Shown here one piece after another: positions 17,090 to 25,505 of a DNA stretch of 64,000 nucleotides (positions are counted from its first letter, which is position 1; the number at the start of each line of letters is the position of its first letter). The position numbers and the translations under genes are program-made. The DNA is taken from positions 1-64,000 of the forward strand of contig NZ_VYKL01000003.1 in NCBI RefSeq assembly GCF_008710145.1, read 5' to 3'. Source of the DNA: Niallia endozanthoxylica (lineage in GTDB: Bacteria; Bacillota; Bacilli; Bacillales; Cytobacillaceae). The notes under the pieces were generated by a model. That model saw only the letters and a list, made by a program, of their open reading frames with translations, ran no database searches and was not told the origin of the DNA.

Positions 17090-17190
17090 GTGCGCTTTCT
17101 CCGAGAGAAAATCAAACGATACCGTAATGCTTCTAATAAAAAGGCGGAAAGGACCATGAGGACAGGTTCCTGGTTCTAGTCAAAAAAAAT

Positions 17191-17236
17191 AAAGGAAAGT
17201 TCTGTAGGGATGTAGAATCCCATAGAACTTTCCTTT
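17191..17236. terminator. hairpin terminator, GGAAAGTTCT type
   Basis: AAAGGAAAGTTCT (17191-17203) pairs with AGAACTTTCCTTT (17224-17236), with an inner GGGAT/ATCCC pair. A near-identical hairpin is at 37707-37768, so this belongs to a dispersed hairpin family. Confidence 0.65.
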
Positions 17237-17316
17237 ACTGACCATATCTTTTTGTTCTTCATTATAACTAGTGTGAGGGAGCAGTCTATATTTTCCACCA
17301 GCGTTGATACGAGTGA

Positions 17317-17724
17317 TTACCCTTCATACCCAATGATTAAACCATCGCTTCCAATAACATATCCATCTACCGTGACATTTGCAGCCATAGAAGGCGATAA
17401 ATAATACCAAGCCAATCCATCATAAATCCATCCGCTGGCCATCGAAGGTGTTAAGTAATACCAAGCGGTGCCATCATGTATCCAACCGGTAGCCATAGAA
17501 CCGTCTGATTTTAAGTAATACCAAGCCAATCCATCATAAATCCATCCAGTAGCCATAGATCCATCCGAATGTAAATAATACCAGGTACCATCAAAAATCC
17601 AGCCGGTTTTCATCACACCATTTCTGTTAAAGAAGTACCATGTGTTAGTTAAATTTTTCCAACCTTTAACGACTGACCCATTGCTATAGTAATACCAATT
17701 TCCGTTTAGATTTTTCCATCCATC
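17317..17724 (-). pseudogene. 5'-truncated cell-wall-binding repeat protein
   Basis: About 135 codons of tandem choline-binding-like (CW_binding) repeats, with units of the form GWIYDGLAWYYL and GSMATGWI. The frame stays open up to 17724, where it stops matching and abuts an unrelated fragment at 17725. There is no start codon with a ribosome site and no signal peptide, so the N-terminal catalytic or export part is lost. Intact relatives are secreted wall hydrolases or adhesins. One repeat is shortened (YLTPSMASG), which also suggests decay. Confidence 0.75.
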
Positions 17725-17908
17725 ATGCGCACGATTATGGGGTTAATCACCATCGACGAGGGGAATATCGAGCTGTTTGGGGAAACAGGCGTGAAAGGTT
17801 TGCAGCATGCGCGAAGAAAAATGGGTCAATCGATTGAAACGCCGGCACTTTATCCAGAGTTAACAGCTTGGGAGAACTTGAATGTGCAAGCAGCAAACGG
17901 GGGTGTAA
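17725..17908 (+). pseudogene. fragment of a BcrA-type ABC transporter ATPase
   Basis: About 60 codons reading MRTIMGLITIDEGNIELFGE and IETPALYPELTAWENL. This is the segment between Walker A and the Q-loop region of bacitracin-type ABC ATPases. The Walker A motif before it and everything after it are missing. The fragment begins exactly where the wall-binding fragment ends and runs into a histidine kinase tail in another frame. Confidence 0.75.
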
Positions 17909-18025
17909 GCGAGCGGATTAGGCCTCTATTTGTCTAAAAAGTTAGTGGAAAAGATGAATGGGCAGATGGATGCAGAGCTGGAAGAAGGCTGGTTTGTTCT
18001 TCGGATTTATTTTCGGACACTGTAA
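17909..18025 (+). pseudogene. C-terminal fragment of a sensor histidine kinase
   Basis: In the frame starting at 17909 the sequence reads ASGLGLYLSKKLVEKMNGQM and ends FVLRIYFRTL before a stop at 18023. This is the G2 box and last strand of a HATPase domain, as in BceS/BcrS-type kinases that accompany bacitracin-type ABC transporters. Only about 38 codons survive, shifted by one base from the ATPase fragment. An unassigned open stretch follows (to about 18124). Confidence 0.75.
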
Positions 18026-18136
18026 CGAGATGCCCTATAGAGGTATGAGATTTTTGAAAAAAAGTGTGAAGCTTAGCTGGGTGGCTGATTCTGTTTTTCT
18101 GGATGCGTGGTTTTGGGAGCATTGAAAAAGAAGTGC

Positions 18137-18354
18137 TCTGTCAGAATCGGGTTATCATTCTGACAGGAAAGCGGTGGAAATCCCCGGTCTAGTCAGAATG
18201 GAGCTCTGATTCTGACAGAAAAGCGGTGAAAGTCCCGGGTCTAGTCAGAATGGAGCTCTGATTCTGACAGAAAAGCGGTGAAAGTCCCGGGTCTAGTCAG
18301 AGTCCACCCCTGATTCTGACAGAATTGAGCTGAAAAGCCCTCGTCCTGTCAGAA
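18137..18354. repeat. 52-bp-period palindromic repeat, four units
   Basis: Units start at 18156, 18208, 18260 and 18312, exactly 52 bp apart. Units 2 and 3 are identical over most of their length; units 1 and 4 are diverged. Each has GATTCTGACAG, a GTCCCGGG-like core and AGTCAGAAT. The same family is at 1-105. Confidence 0.8.
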
Positions 18355-18397
18355 CCATCCTCCTCATTTTTCTGACCATGAAATGCACCCTAGTATT

Positions 18398-19951
18398 CTA
18401 AATGTCCTCATAAATAGCAACGTAGTTTCTCCCCTTGCTTTTAGATTCATAGAGTGCCTGATCTGCTTCTCTGATTAGAACTTCTAGTGTGTTATGGCTA
18501 TCTTCTTTTCTTATCAGCGCTGAGGAAATACCGAAACTCGATGTTACATAAATTTCGTCATTATAATAAGTGGTGCTATGCTGGGAAATCCTCACACGAA
18601 TGGATTGAGCCAGTTCATAGGCTTCGGTTAATGATGTATCCGGCAAGCAAATAATAAACTCTTCGCCGCCATATCGACCCATAATATCATTGGTTCGGAG
18701 ACTTTCCTTTGCTGTACTGGCGATGTGAGTTAAAACCTTATCGCCGGCCTCATGGCCAAATGTATCGTTAATCTTTTTAAAGTGGTCGATATCAAACATA
18801 ATGATGGAAACATCTCTTCCGTTAAGGGAGCCAATAACTCTCTCAGATTCCTGCATGAAAAAGGTACGATTATATACCTGTGATAACCCGTCGATGCTCG
18901 CTAGTGTCTTTAATTTCTTCTGCAGATCCACTTTTTCTGTTACATCTACAAATGTTATAATCTTCCCAATTTCATAGTTGTTTTTATTTGTTACCGTCGA
19001 AAACTGAATTTGAAAATAAACTCTTTCTTCATCACGGCAGATTTCGTAATCGCATTCCCTCTCTAGCATGAAAATCTCGGCAAGCGGTCCTGTTTTTCCA
19101 ACCGCATCAACGATAGATTTTCCAATAGATTGAGAGTTTAATGCAGGAATGATGGCCAACATTGCATCGTTATAATCAACAATCATTCCGTTTTGATTTA
19201 ATACGATTACCCCATTTTTCATCTTTTCAAATACAGTATCCCGAGCAATGGGTGTGACATTGAACATTTGGTAGGATACAAGCGCTGCGCCATGGAAGAG
19301 AAAAGATATACTCATGGATACGGGTCCTAAATCAATACCATGTGGGCTCAGGCCATTTACATAATAATAGTTTGCTATGATAGGGGTAAGAATTCCAGCT
19401 GTCATTAAAATAATCTGCATACGAAACCGAAAGGAGGCTGCTTTTTTTAATTGCGAGAGTAAGACAATGACGCTCATCATTAAACACATAAAAAGAAATA
19501 ATGAATGAACGTAAAACCAAGGACCATGTTCTAACTTTAACGTTGGGAATGGGCCGTCATTATTTAGCTGGATTGAGGTGTAATATAAGCGGTGAAGCTC
19601 ATTTGTTCCATGGATAAAGATAGTAATAATAGGAACAATAAATAAGAGAAGGCGTTTCCTTTGTTTTAATTTTAGACCAGTATATTCTAAGCACATCAAG
19701 AAGATAAATACTGGGATAAACGGCAATACAAGGTACTCAATATTCAGCCAAAATATCATTCTTTCCAGTGAAGTGCTTGATAATTCCAATGCATAGGAAA
19801 ACGTGAAAACAGCTGAAAAAAGAGTGGCTAACATATACGGATGCGCACCAGGAGCATCTTTCAGACGAAATTGGGCATATAAAAACAACAAAAAACTTAA
19901 AATGCTGGCAATGCTGACAGCAAGGATGTATACAAATAATTCATCGAGCAT
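18398..19951 (-). CDS. membrane diguanylate cyclase (7TM-PAS-GGDEF)
   Basis: About 517 aa. The N-terminal 215 residues contain seven predicted membrane helices, resembling the HisKA_7TM sensor module. A PAS-like domain follows (about 220-335; VFEKMKNGVIVLNQNGMIVD), then a GGDEF domain (about 345-515). The catalytic motif is intact (RYGGEEF) and is preceded by the RxxD inhibitory site (RTND), so this should be an active, product-inhibited c-di-GMP synthase. The ATG at 19951 has TTGGAG 8 nt upstream; a GTG three codons earlier is possible. It is divergent from a gene preceded by a c-di-GMP riboswitch and close to an exopolysaccharide operon. Confidence 0.92.
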   Translation of the reverse strand: MLDELFVYILAVSIASILSFLLFLYAQFRLKDAPGAHPYMLATLFSAVFTFSYALELSSTSLERMIFWLNIEYLVLPFIPVFIFLMCLEYTGLKLKQRKRLLLFIVPIITIFIHGTNELHRLYYTSIQLNNDGPFPTLKLEHGPWFYVHSLFLFMCLMMSVIVLLSQLKKAASFRFRMQIILMTAGILTPIIANYYYVNGLSPHGIDLGPVSMSISFLFHGAALVSYQMFNVTPIARDTVFEKMKNGVIVLNQNGMIVDYNDAMLAIIPALNSQSIGKSIVDAVGKTGPLAEIFMLERECDYEICRDEERVYFQIQFSTVTNKNNYEIGKIITFVDVTEKVDLQKKLKTLASIDGLSQVYNRTFFMQESERVIGSLNGRDVSIIMFDIDHFKKINDTFGHEAGDKVLTHIASTAKESLRTNDIMGRYGGEEFIICLPDTSLTEAYELAQSIRVRISQHSTTYYNDEIYVTSSFGISSALIRKEDSHNTLEVLIREADQALYESKSKGRNYVAIYEDI

Positions 19952-20180
19952 AGATTCCACTCCAAAGATTTCTCATAATCATTATTCCTATTATTATAGT
20001 ATTAAAATGCGAATCTTGTCCGGTGAGAAGTACTATAAAAAATGAAATGCTGAAACAGTGATACTGTTTCGCCTATTAGGGATAAAAAGGCTTTTTTGAA
20101 ACGTGAAAGCCGTCCTAGTCTTTCAAAGATTCTGGTTCATTCTTGTCATATTAATATAGTAAATAAATCCCATGGTAAGG

Positions 20181-20290
20181 TATAATCGAGATAAGATGAT
20201 AAAGGCAAACTTTACCGAAAGGGAAGGACGCAAAGCCGTGAGCCTAACCGCTTCTTTCAGGAGTGTATGGTTGTCAGGTTGCCGGGTTCT
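20181..20290 (+). promoter_or_regulatory. c-di-GMP-I (GEMM) riboswitch with its -10 box
   Basis: A TATAAT box lies at 20181-20186. The aptamer follows at about 20195-20290. It shows GGCAAAC, a stem capped by a GAAA tetraloop (ACCGAAAGGG), the near-invariant GGACGCAAAGCC, then GCCTAA and a second stem ending TATGG, and finally GGTTGCC. These are the hallmarks of GEMM-I. A TTCTAT/ATAGAA hairpin lies between the aptamer and the GGGAGG ribosome site of the next gene, suggesting control near translation initiation. Confidence 0.9.
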
Positions 20291-20331
20291 CGTTCTATGG
20301 GCCTCGGCTAATAGAATGGGAGGTCTTCTCT

Positions 20332-21198
20332 ATGAAAAAAGCAGCGGTGTTACTGTTATTTATTTTGGTGCTTGGGGGATTAGGTTTGAACGTGAATGCA
20401 GCCTCTTCTGCGGATCGGGCGACATGGCTATGGAATCCGTGGATGATTGTGAATGATGAGGAAGGAACATTAGCGTTTCTCGAAAGCAAGCAGGTAAACA
20501 AAGTGTACGTTCAGATTGACCGCGAGATTCCAATGAAAATCTATCAGAGTTTTATTACCCTTGCTTCTGCAAAGGGAATAGAAATATATGCGCTTGACGG
20601 GGCACCAGACTGGGTAGCGCCTAAAGGAACGACCAATCAAAACAAGCTGTTTAATTGGCTTAAAAATTATCAAAATGGGTCAACGTCGGAACAAAAGTTT
20701 GCCGGTATTCATTTAGATGTAGAACCTTATTTATACAATGGATGGACAACCAATCAAGCCGCAACCATTAAATCGTATCAAGCACTATTGTCCAAAGCGA
20801 AAACGGATGCTTCTGGCATGAATCTTCCGCTTGAGGCAGACATGCCATTCTGGTTTGATGAGATTATTTATCGTAATACGTATGGAAAAGGAATGCTGGC
20901 TGAGTGGGTCATTGCTAATACCGATAGTGTAACCATTATGGCTTATCGCGACGGGGCCTCAATGATTATGGATATTGTTGAGAATGAAATCAATCTTGCA
21001 GGGCAATATGGCAAATCACTTGTCATTGGAGTGGAAACAGGGCAAACAGACGAAGGTGAAGGGATTACCTTTTTTGAGGAAGGAGAAGCCTTCATGAATG
21101 GGGAACTAAAAGCCGTAAGTAACCATTATGCGGGTTCCCCTGGTTTCAAAGGGATTGCCGTTCACCATGCGGGAAGCTGGATGGAGCTAAACCCATAA
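20332..21198 (+). CDS. secreted TIM-barrel-like protein under c-di-GMP riboswitch control
   Basis: A 288-aa exported protein. The signal peptide (MKKAAVLLLFILVLGGLGLN, cleavage near VNA-ASS) is clear. The mature part resembles glycoside-hydrolase-like TIM barrels: strands read VNKVYVQID, IEIYALDG, FAGIHLDVEPY (a DxE pair like a catalytic centre), LPLEADMPFW and VTIMAYRD. I cannot name the family or substrate. The start at ATG 20332 has GGGAGG 8 nt upstream, directly after the riboswitch. A terminator follows at 21219. A role in surface polysaccharide processing is inferred from context only. Confidence 0.75.
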   Translation: MKKAAVLLLFILVLGGLGLNVNAASSADRATWLWNPWMIVNDEEGTLAFLESKQVNKVYVQIDREIPMKIYQSFITLASAKGIEIYALDGAPDWVAPKGTTNQNKLFNWLKNYQNGSTSEQKFAGIHLDVEPYLYNGWTTNQAATIKSYQALLSKAKTDASGMNLPLEADMPFWFDEIIYRNTYGKGMLAEWVIANTDSVTIMAYRDGASMIMDIVENEINLAGQYGKSLVIGVETGQTDEGEGITFFEEGEAFMNGELKAVSNHYAGSPGFKGIAVHHAGSWMELNP

Positions 21199-21218
21199 GA
21201 ATAGAATGTGTATTTACA

Positions 21219-21256
21219 TAGTGCCACCGAGGGAAAGTTGGGTGGCACTATTTTTA
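21219..21256 (+). terminator. terminator after the riboswitch-controlled gene
   Basis: TAGTGCCACC (21219-21228) pairs with GGTGGCACTA (21241-21250), followed by TTTTTAG. Confidence 0.85.
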
Positions 21257-21435
21257 GATTTTTTTTACACCATTATATGAAAATAAGTGTTACTCGTAGC
21301 ATCGGTAGGATGAATTCAAAGAGCGTTCCGTGAAACAATATGGAGAAACGAGATGATTTCGGTGCGCGCCCTGTCATCGAAAAAAGATAGATGAAACGCA
21401 GAACCGTCCCCGCGTTTCAAAGCAGGAGAAGGTCT

Positions 21436-23052
21436 ATGAATAATTACAAACAAGAGTTGATAAGATCCGTACGGAAGAAGTTGGAAACGTGGTTATATCA
21501 AGAATCTATTAGACAAAATGAATTAGTTCAATTTCTTCACTCCATTTCACAGACAGCTGCGGTGATTGGGTTAGACCGTGCGTGTGACATGGCACAATCG
21601 CTTATGAGTCAAATGAATGAAAATGACGAAAAGGAATGGACAAAGGAAAGCATACAAGAATTGTTAAACCCTTTAATTTCTATCTTTTATTATGAAGAAT
21701 ATCCAGAGTTGAATGAAGTTATTGAACAAAAGGAAGGTTTGTACGATAAAAAGCTGATTTTATTAATAGATGATGATTCGAGTTTTATCATGTTTCTAAA
21801 GGATGTGCTAGGAGAAATTGGCTGGGTGGTTATGGCTGCGGCTGATTCGGATCGAGCTCTCCATTCTTATTATGATTTAAGACCTGATTGTGTCATGATT
21901 GCTACCCATATTCAAGATAACAATGGGCTTGATGTGCTAGTAGCGCTTAAAGAAGGCATGAGGCAACAATTTGTACCGACCATCATTATTACTCGTGACC
22001 CATCAAAGGAAACAAGGGTGAAAAGTTACCGGCTTGGTGCAGATGACTATATTCCAGTTCCATGTGAAATGGATGAGTTTATTGTGAGAGTCAACCGGCA
22101 ATTAGAGAGAAAACAGGCCATTGATGATGTGATGCTGCTTGATGAATTAACAAGAGTATACAATCGAAAATATTTGCAGCCGTCATTTGAAAGGATGGTC
22201 AGTCAGTTTAAAAGAAGAAAAGTAGTGTTTAGTATGGCCTTAATTGATTTAGATTGCTTCAAACAAGTGAATGAAAAGCATGGCCATATGGCAGGGGATC
22301 ATGTATTAGTCAATTTTGCTAGAATGGTTAAGAATACGTTAAGACAGAGCGATATTATCATTCGTTATGGCAGTGATGAATTTCTCCTCCTGCTTCCGGG
22401 AGCGCAGGCTAAGGATGCTAAACAGGTATTGGATAGAATTCGTCTTTCCTTTTCACAGGAAAAGTTTGCGGATGTTCGTCCAGATCAAACCTTTCAGTGT
22501 ACCTTTTCTGCCGGTGTACACGAAATTCAAGAGGATGAGCTAGATTTGAAGCGGAATATCGAAATTGTCGGTCAAGCCTTATATGAAGCAAAGCAGGAAG
22601 GCAGGAACATGGTGAAAATTGTTCCAGTCAACAATATCATCTACCATCAAAAGCATATTCATGTCGGGATTGTTGATGATGATCCCATTATTCGAACGAT
22701 GCTGACAGATATCATTCGCAAATCTAAACTGACAGATGACATTATATTGGACATTCAAACCTTCAAAGACGGCATGGAATTTTTTGAGTCAAACTGGTAT
22801 GGGGAAAGTGCGGAGCCATATTTGATTATTTTAGATGGGATGATGCCCCGTATGGACGGAATAGAAGTTCTGCAGAAGCTTAGAGAGTTGAGCTTTCAAG
22901 AGAGATTTACCATCATGATGCTTACCTCAAGGAAAAGTGATCAAGATATATCGCGGGCACTTCTCCTTGGAGCAGATGATTATATGACAAAGCCGTTCAA
23001 GCCCTTGGAGCTCGAAACCCGGATTGGGCATTTAATTAAAAGGATGAAATAG
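21436..23052 (+). CDS. REC-GGDEF(GSDEF)-REC signalling protein
   Basis: A 538-aa cytoplasmic protein. An N-terminal helical part of about 100 residues comes first, then a first receiver domain (about 103-220), a GGDEF domain (about 230-390) and a second receiver (about 410-535). The first receiver has lost its phosphoacceptor (VMIATHIQD where Asp is expected) and its conserved Lys (YIPVPC). The second keeps both (LIILDGMMP; YMTKPF). The GGDEF motif reads RYGSDEF, while the RxxD inhibitory site (RQSD) is intact. The protein may therefore bind c-di-GMP more than make it. The ATG at 21436 has GGAGAAGG upstream. First gene of a four-gene polysaccharide operon. Confidence 0.88.
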   Translation: MNNYKQELIRSVRKKLETWLYQESIRQNELVQFLHSISQTAAVIGLDRACDMAQSLMSQMNENDEKEWTKESIQELLNPLISIFYYEEYPELNEVIEQKEGLYDKKLILLIDDDSSFIMFLKDVLGEIGWVVMAAADSDRALHSYYDLRPDCVMIATHIQDNNGLDVLVALKEGMRQQFVPTIIITRDPSKETRVKSYRLGADDYIPVPCEMDEFIVRVNRQLERKQAIDDVMLLDELTRVYNRKYLQPSFERMVSQFKRRKVVFSMALIDLDCFKQVNEKHGHMAGDHVLVNFARMVKNTLRQSDIIIRYGSDEFLLLLPGAQAKDAKQVLDRIRLSFSQEKFADVRPDQTFQCTFSAGVHEIQEDELDLKRNIEIVGQALYEAKQEGRNMVKIVPVNNIIYHQKHIHVGIVDDDPIIRTMLTDIIRKSKLTDDIILDIQTFKDGMEFFESNWYGESAEPYLIILDGMMPRMDGIEVLQKLRELSFQERFTIMMLTSRKSDQDISRALLLGADDYMTKPFKPLELETRIGHLIKRMK

Positions 23053-23053
23053 A

Positions 23054-24106
23054 ATGATTGAAATGAATTTGGCTTTGCTTTTTATACTGTTTCTTGTCCT
23101 GCTTTTTATCTTAATCAGCCTTTTTTTCTATTTAACCGTTAAGAAATATTTAAAAAATCAAATGAGGCAAAGAATCGATACATTCAAGGAAGACTATCGC
23201 TTGGCTGTATTTCATTATTTGCAATCAGGCCAATCAAGTTTAATGGAGTCAGACCTTGAAGAAGAGAAGGTCATCGCTCTAATTGAATTACTTAGTGATT
23301 ATTCCAATGTAATCGTAGGCAGTGATGTGGAAGAAAGAATTCATCTTTTTGCAAAGGAGCATATCACGGATTTTCTAATAAAAGAGTTAAAACAAAAACG
23401 CTGGAGTCTTCGAATGAATGCCCTATTTTCAATAGAAGATTTCTATATGGTTCATTTCGTTCCTTTCTTACATGAGCTTTATCAAAAACGAGGGACTAGC
23501 CTGTCGGAAAAGGCACAAATATTAAAGCTGCTGGCCAAGTTCGATGATCCAAAAATCGTTGACTATCTGAAAAAAACGGACGAGAGTCTATCTGAGTTTT
23601 CATTAGTATCGATTCTTTCGGTCATGGAGGAAGAAAAGCTTGATGAGTTAATTGCAAGCTTTGATGATTTGTCAAAAAGAATGCAATACATAGTAGTAGA
23701 CATGATTGGCAAGCGGCAGCTTACCGGGCATCATTCTTTATTGCAAAGATTAGTGCTAGAGGACGAGACAGAATTAAGAATTCGTTCGTTAAAAGCTTAT
23801 GCGAATTCAGGCATTCCGATTGATGCGGAAGCCATCCATAGATTTTTCGAATCGGATAATTGGCAGCTGCGGATGATGGCGGCAAAGGTATCTGGAATGC
23901 AGCGAATCGAAGGGTATCAATCAACGTTGATTGCTCTTTTATCTGACCCTGAATATGTGGTGCGGGCTGAAGCAGCAAAAGCCATCCTACGGTTTAAGGA
24001 AGGCGAAGCGATTTTACAAAAGGTAATAGAAGAGTCAAAAGATGTATTTGCAAAGGATATGGCTGTTGAGTGGCTTGAGAAGGAGGGAGTCGGTTATTCC
24101 TATTAA
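23054..24106 (+). CDS. membrane-anchored HEAT-repeat protein
   Basis: A 350-aa protein with one N-terminal membrane helix (about 5-28, LALLFILFLVLLFILISLFF) and a long cytoplasmic region of helical hairpins. The last part (about 240-345) shows clear HEAT-like repeats, with DNWQLRMMAAKVSGMQ and DPEYVVRAEAAKAILRF. Such solenoids bind partner proteins. It starts one base after the upstream stop codon and runs into the glycosyltransferase gene, so tight coupling is likely. A scaffold role linking the REC-GSDEF-REC protein to the glycosyltransferase is inferred. Confidence 0.8.
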   Translation: MIEMNLALLFILFLVLLFILISLFFYLTVKKYLKNQMRQRIDTFKEDYRLAVFHYLQSGQSSLMESDLEEEKVIALIELLSDYSNVIVGSDVEERIHLFAKEHITDFLIKELKQKRWSLRMNALFSIEDFYMVHFVPFLHELYQKRGTSLSEKAQILKLLAKFDDPKIVDYLKKTDESLSEFSLVSILSVMEEEKLDELIASFDDLSKRMQYIVVDMIGKRQLTGHHSLLQRLVLEDETELRIRSLKAYANSGIPIDAEAIHRFFESDNWQLRMMAAKVSGMQRIEGYQSTLIALLSDPEYVVRAEAAKAILRFKEGEAILQKVIEESKDVFAKDMAVEWLEKEGVGYSY

Positions 24107-25505
24107 TTGGCCGGATATTTTAATCGTTGGAAGTTGGATTATTTTCCTGTATATGATCATGATGATCCTTGTGTACGGCGGAATGCTTATTCTTTCCCTC
24201 TCGCAAATTAGAAAAATTTATCAGCTTGATGAGTACGAGCCGTATGAGGAGCTGCTGCAGTCCGAATATACAAAGCCGGTGTCCATTCTTGTCCCTGCCT
24301 ATAATGAATCGGTCGGAATCTATGGAAGCATCCGGTCCTTGCTGTCTATTGAATATCCGGAATACGAGATTATCATCATTAATGATGGCTCGACAGATGA
24401 TACGCTTGAAAAGCTGATGGACAAATTTCAGCTGAAAAAAATCAATCGTGTATATCGAAAACAATTGGAATCGAAGAGGATTAAAGGAGTCTATCAATCT
24501 GCTATTCACCCCCATTTAGTGGTGCTCGATAAGGAGAATGGCGGGAAAGCAGATGCCTTAAATGCGGGGATTAATTGCTCCAGATATCCTTATTTTTGTT
24601 CATTGGACGGGGATTCAATTATTGAACGGCATGCTTTCTTAAAGGTGCTGAAGCCGATTATTGAATCGGACGATGAGGTGATTGCTTCCGGCGGGAGTGT
24701 GAGGATTGCCAATGGCTGTGATATTCAAAACGGCGAACTGAAAAGTGTGGGCTTGTCGAATAATCCGATTGTGCTGATGCAGGTCATTGAGTATTTGCGG
24801 GCCTTTCTAACAGGGCGTGTCGGATTAAGCAGCAATAATTTGCTGCTCATTGTTTCAGGCGCGTTCGGCGTGTTTTCGAAAAAGTGGGTGGTGGAAGCAG
24901 GGGGCTATACCCATACGGTTGGAGAGGATATGGAGCTTGTCGTTCGGCTGCATCGGTATGTGAAGGAACAAAAGGTGAACAAAAAAATTACCTATGTGCC
25001 GGACCCTGTGTGCTGGACAGAGGCTCCTGATTCCATAAAGTATTTGAGGCGTCAGCGCAAGCGGTGGCATCGAGGCTTATTTGAAAGCTTATGGAAGCAT
25101 AAAAAGGTCATGTTTAATCCCAAGTATGGCTCAATCGGGTTATTTTCTATGCCTTATTTCTTTTTTATTGAATTTTTAGGTCCGCTGGTTGAGCTGATTG
25201 GTTATATTTTATTGATTGTTTCCATTTTTACAGGAAGCATTCAGATTCAGTATGCCCTATTATTTTTCCTGCTTTCCTTGATCTACGGCTCCGTTTATTC
25301 AATGGCAGCGGTGCTCTTGGAAGAATGGAGCATGGAGAAGTATCCGAAGGTGAAGCACTTTACAACATTATTTTTGATGTCTTTGACAGAGACCCTTTGG
25401 TACCGCCCACTCACGGTGATTTGGCGTGTTGAAGGGATGATTGAAGCGATTTTTGGCAAAAAAGGATGGGGAGAAATGGTACGAAAAGGTGTTTCAAATG
25501 ATTAG
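24096..25505 (+). CDS. processive-type family 2 glycosyltransferase
   Basis: About 469 aa. An N-terminal membrane helix is followed by a GT-A domain with VSILVPAYNES, DGSTDDT, DKENGGKADALN, the DxD-type SLDGDS, TVGEDMEL (catalytic base region) and QRKRW, the QxxRW signature of cellulose- or PgaC-like processive synthases. Four C-terminal helices follow. There is no PilZ domain, so c-di-GMP control would need a partner. The start is unusual. AAGGAGG at 24080-24086 best serves an ATT codon at 24096; TTG 24075 has no ribosome site and the first ATG would remove the first helix. The frame overlaps the HEAT gene's end. Gene order recalls B. subtilis ydaKLMN. Confidence 0.85.
   Translation: MPINWPDILIVGSWIIFLYMIMMILVYGGMLILSLSQIRKIYQLDEYEPYEELLQSEYTKPVSILVPAYNESVGIYGSIRSLLSIEYPEYEIIIINDGSTDDTLEKLMDKFQLKKINRVYRKQLESKRIKGVYQSAIHPHLVVLDKENGGKADALNAGINCSRYPYFCSLDGDSIIERHAFLKVLKPIIESDDEVIASGGSVRIANGCDIQNGELKSVGLSNNPIVLMQVIEYLRAFLTGRVGLSSNNLLLIVSGAFGVFSKKWVVEAGGYTHTVGEDMELVVRLHRYVKEQKVNKKITYVPDPVCWTEAPDSIKYLRRQRKRWHRGLFESLWKHKKVMFNPKYGSIGLFSMPYFFFIEFLGPLVELIGYILLIVSIFTGSIQIQYALLFFLLSLIYGSVYSMAAVLLEEWSMEKYPKVKHFTTLFLMSLTETLWYRPLTVIWRVEGMIEAIFGKKGWGEMVRKGVSND

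Noticed and set aside
16911-17159. 82-codon plus-strand frame
   Set aside because: No convincing ribosome site or conserved motif, and a terminator-like hairpin lies inside the frame at 17046-17089.
18026-18124. Open stretch after the kinase fragment ending FLDAWFWEH
   Set aside because: It may be another gene remnant, but it is too short to assign to any family.
18137-18354. Possible CRISPR array
   Set aside because: The period is constant at 52 bp but the whole unit repeats; there are no unique spacers and no cas genes nearby.
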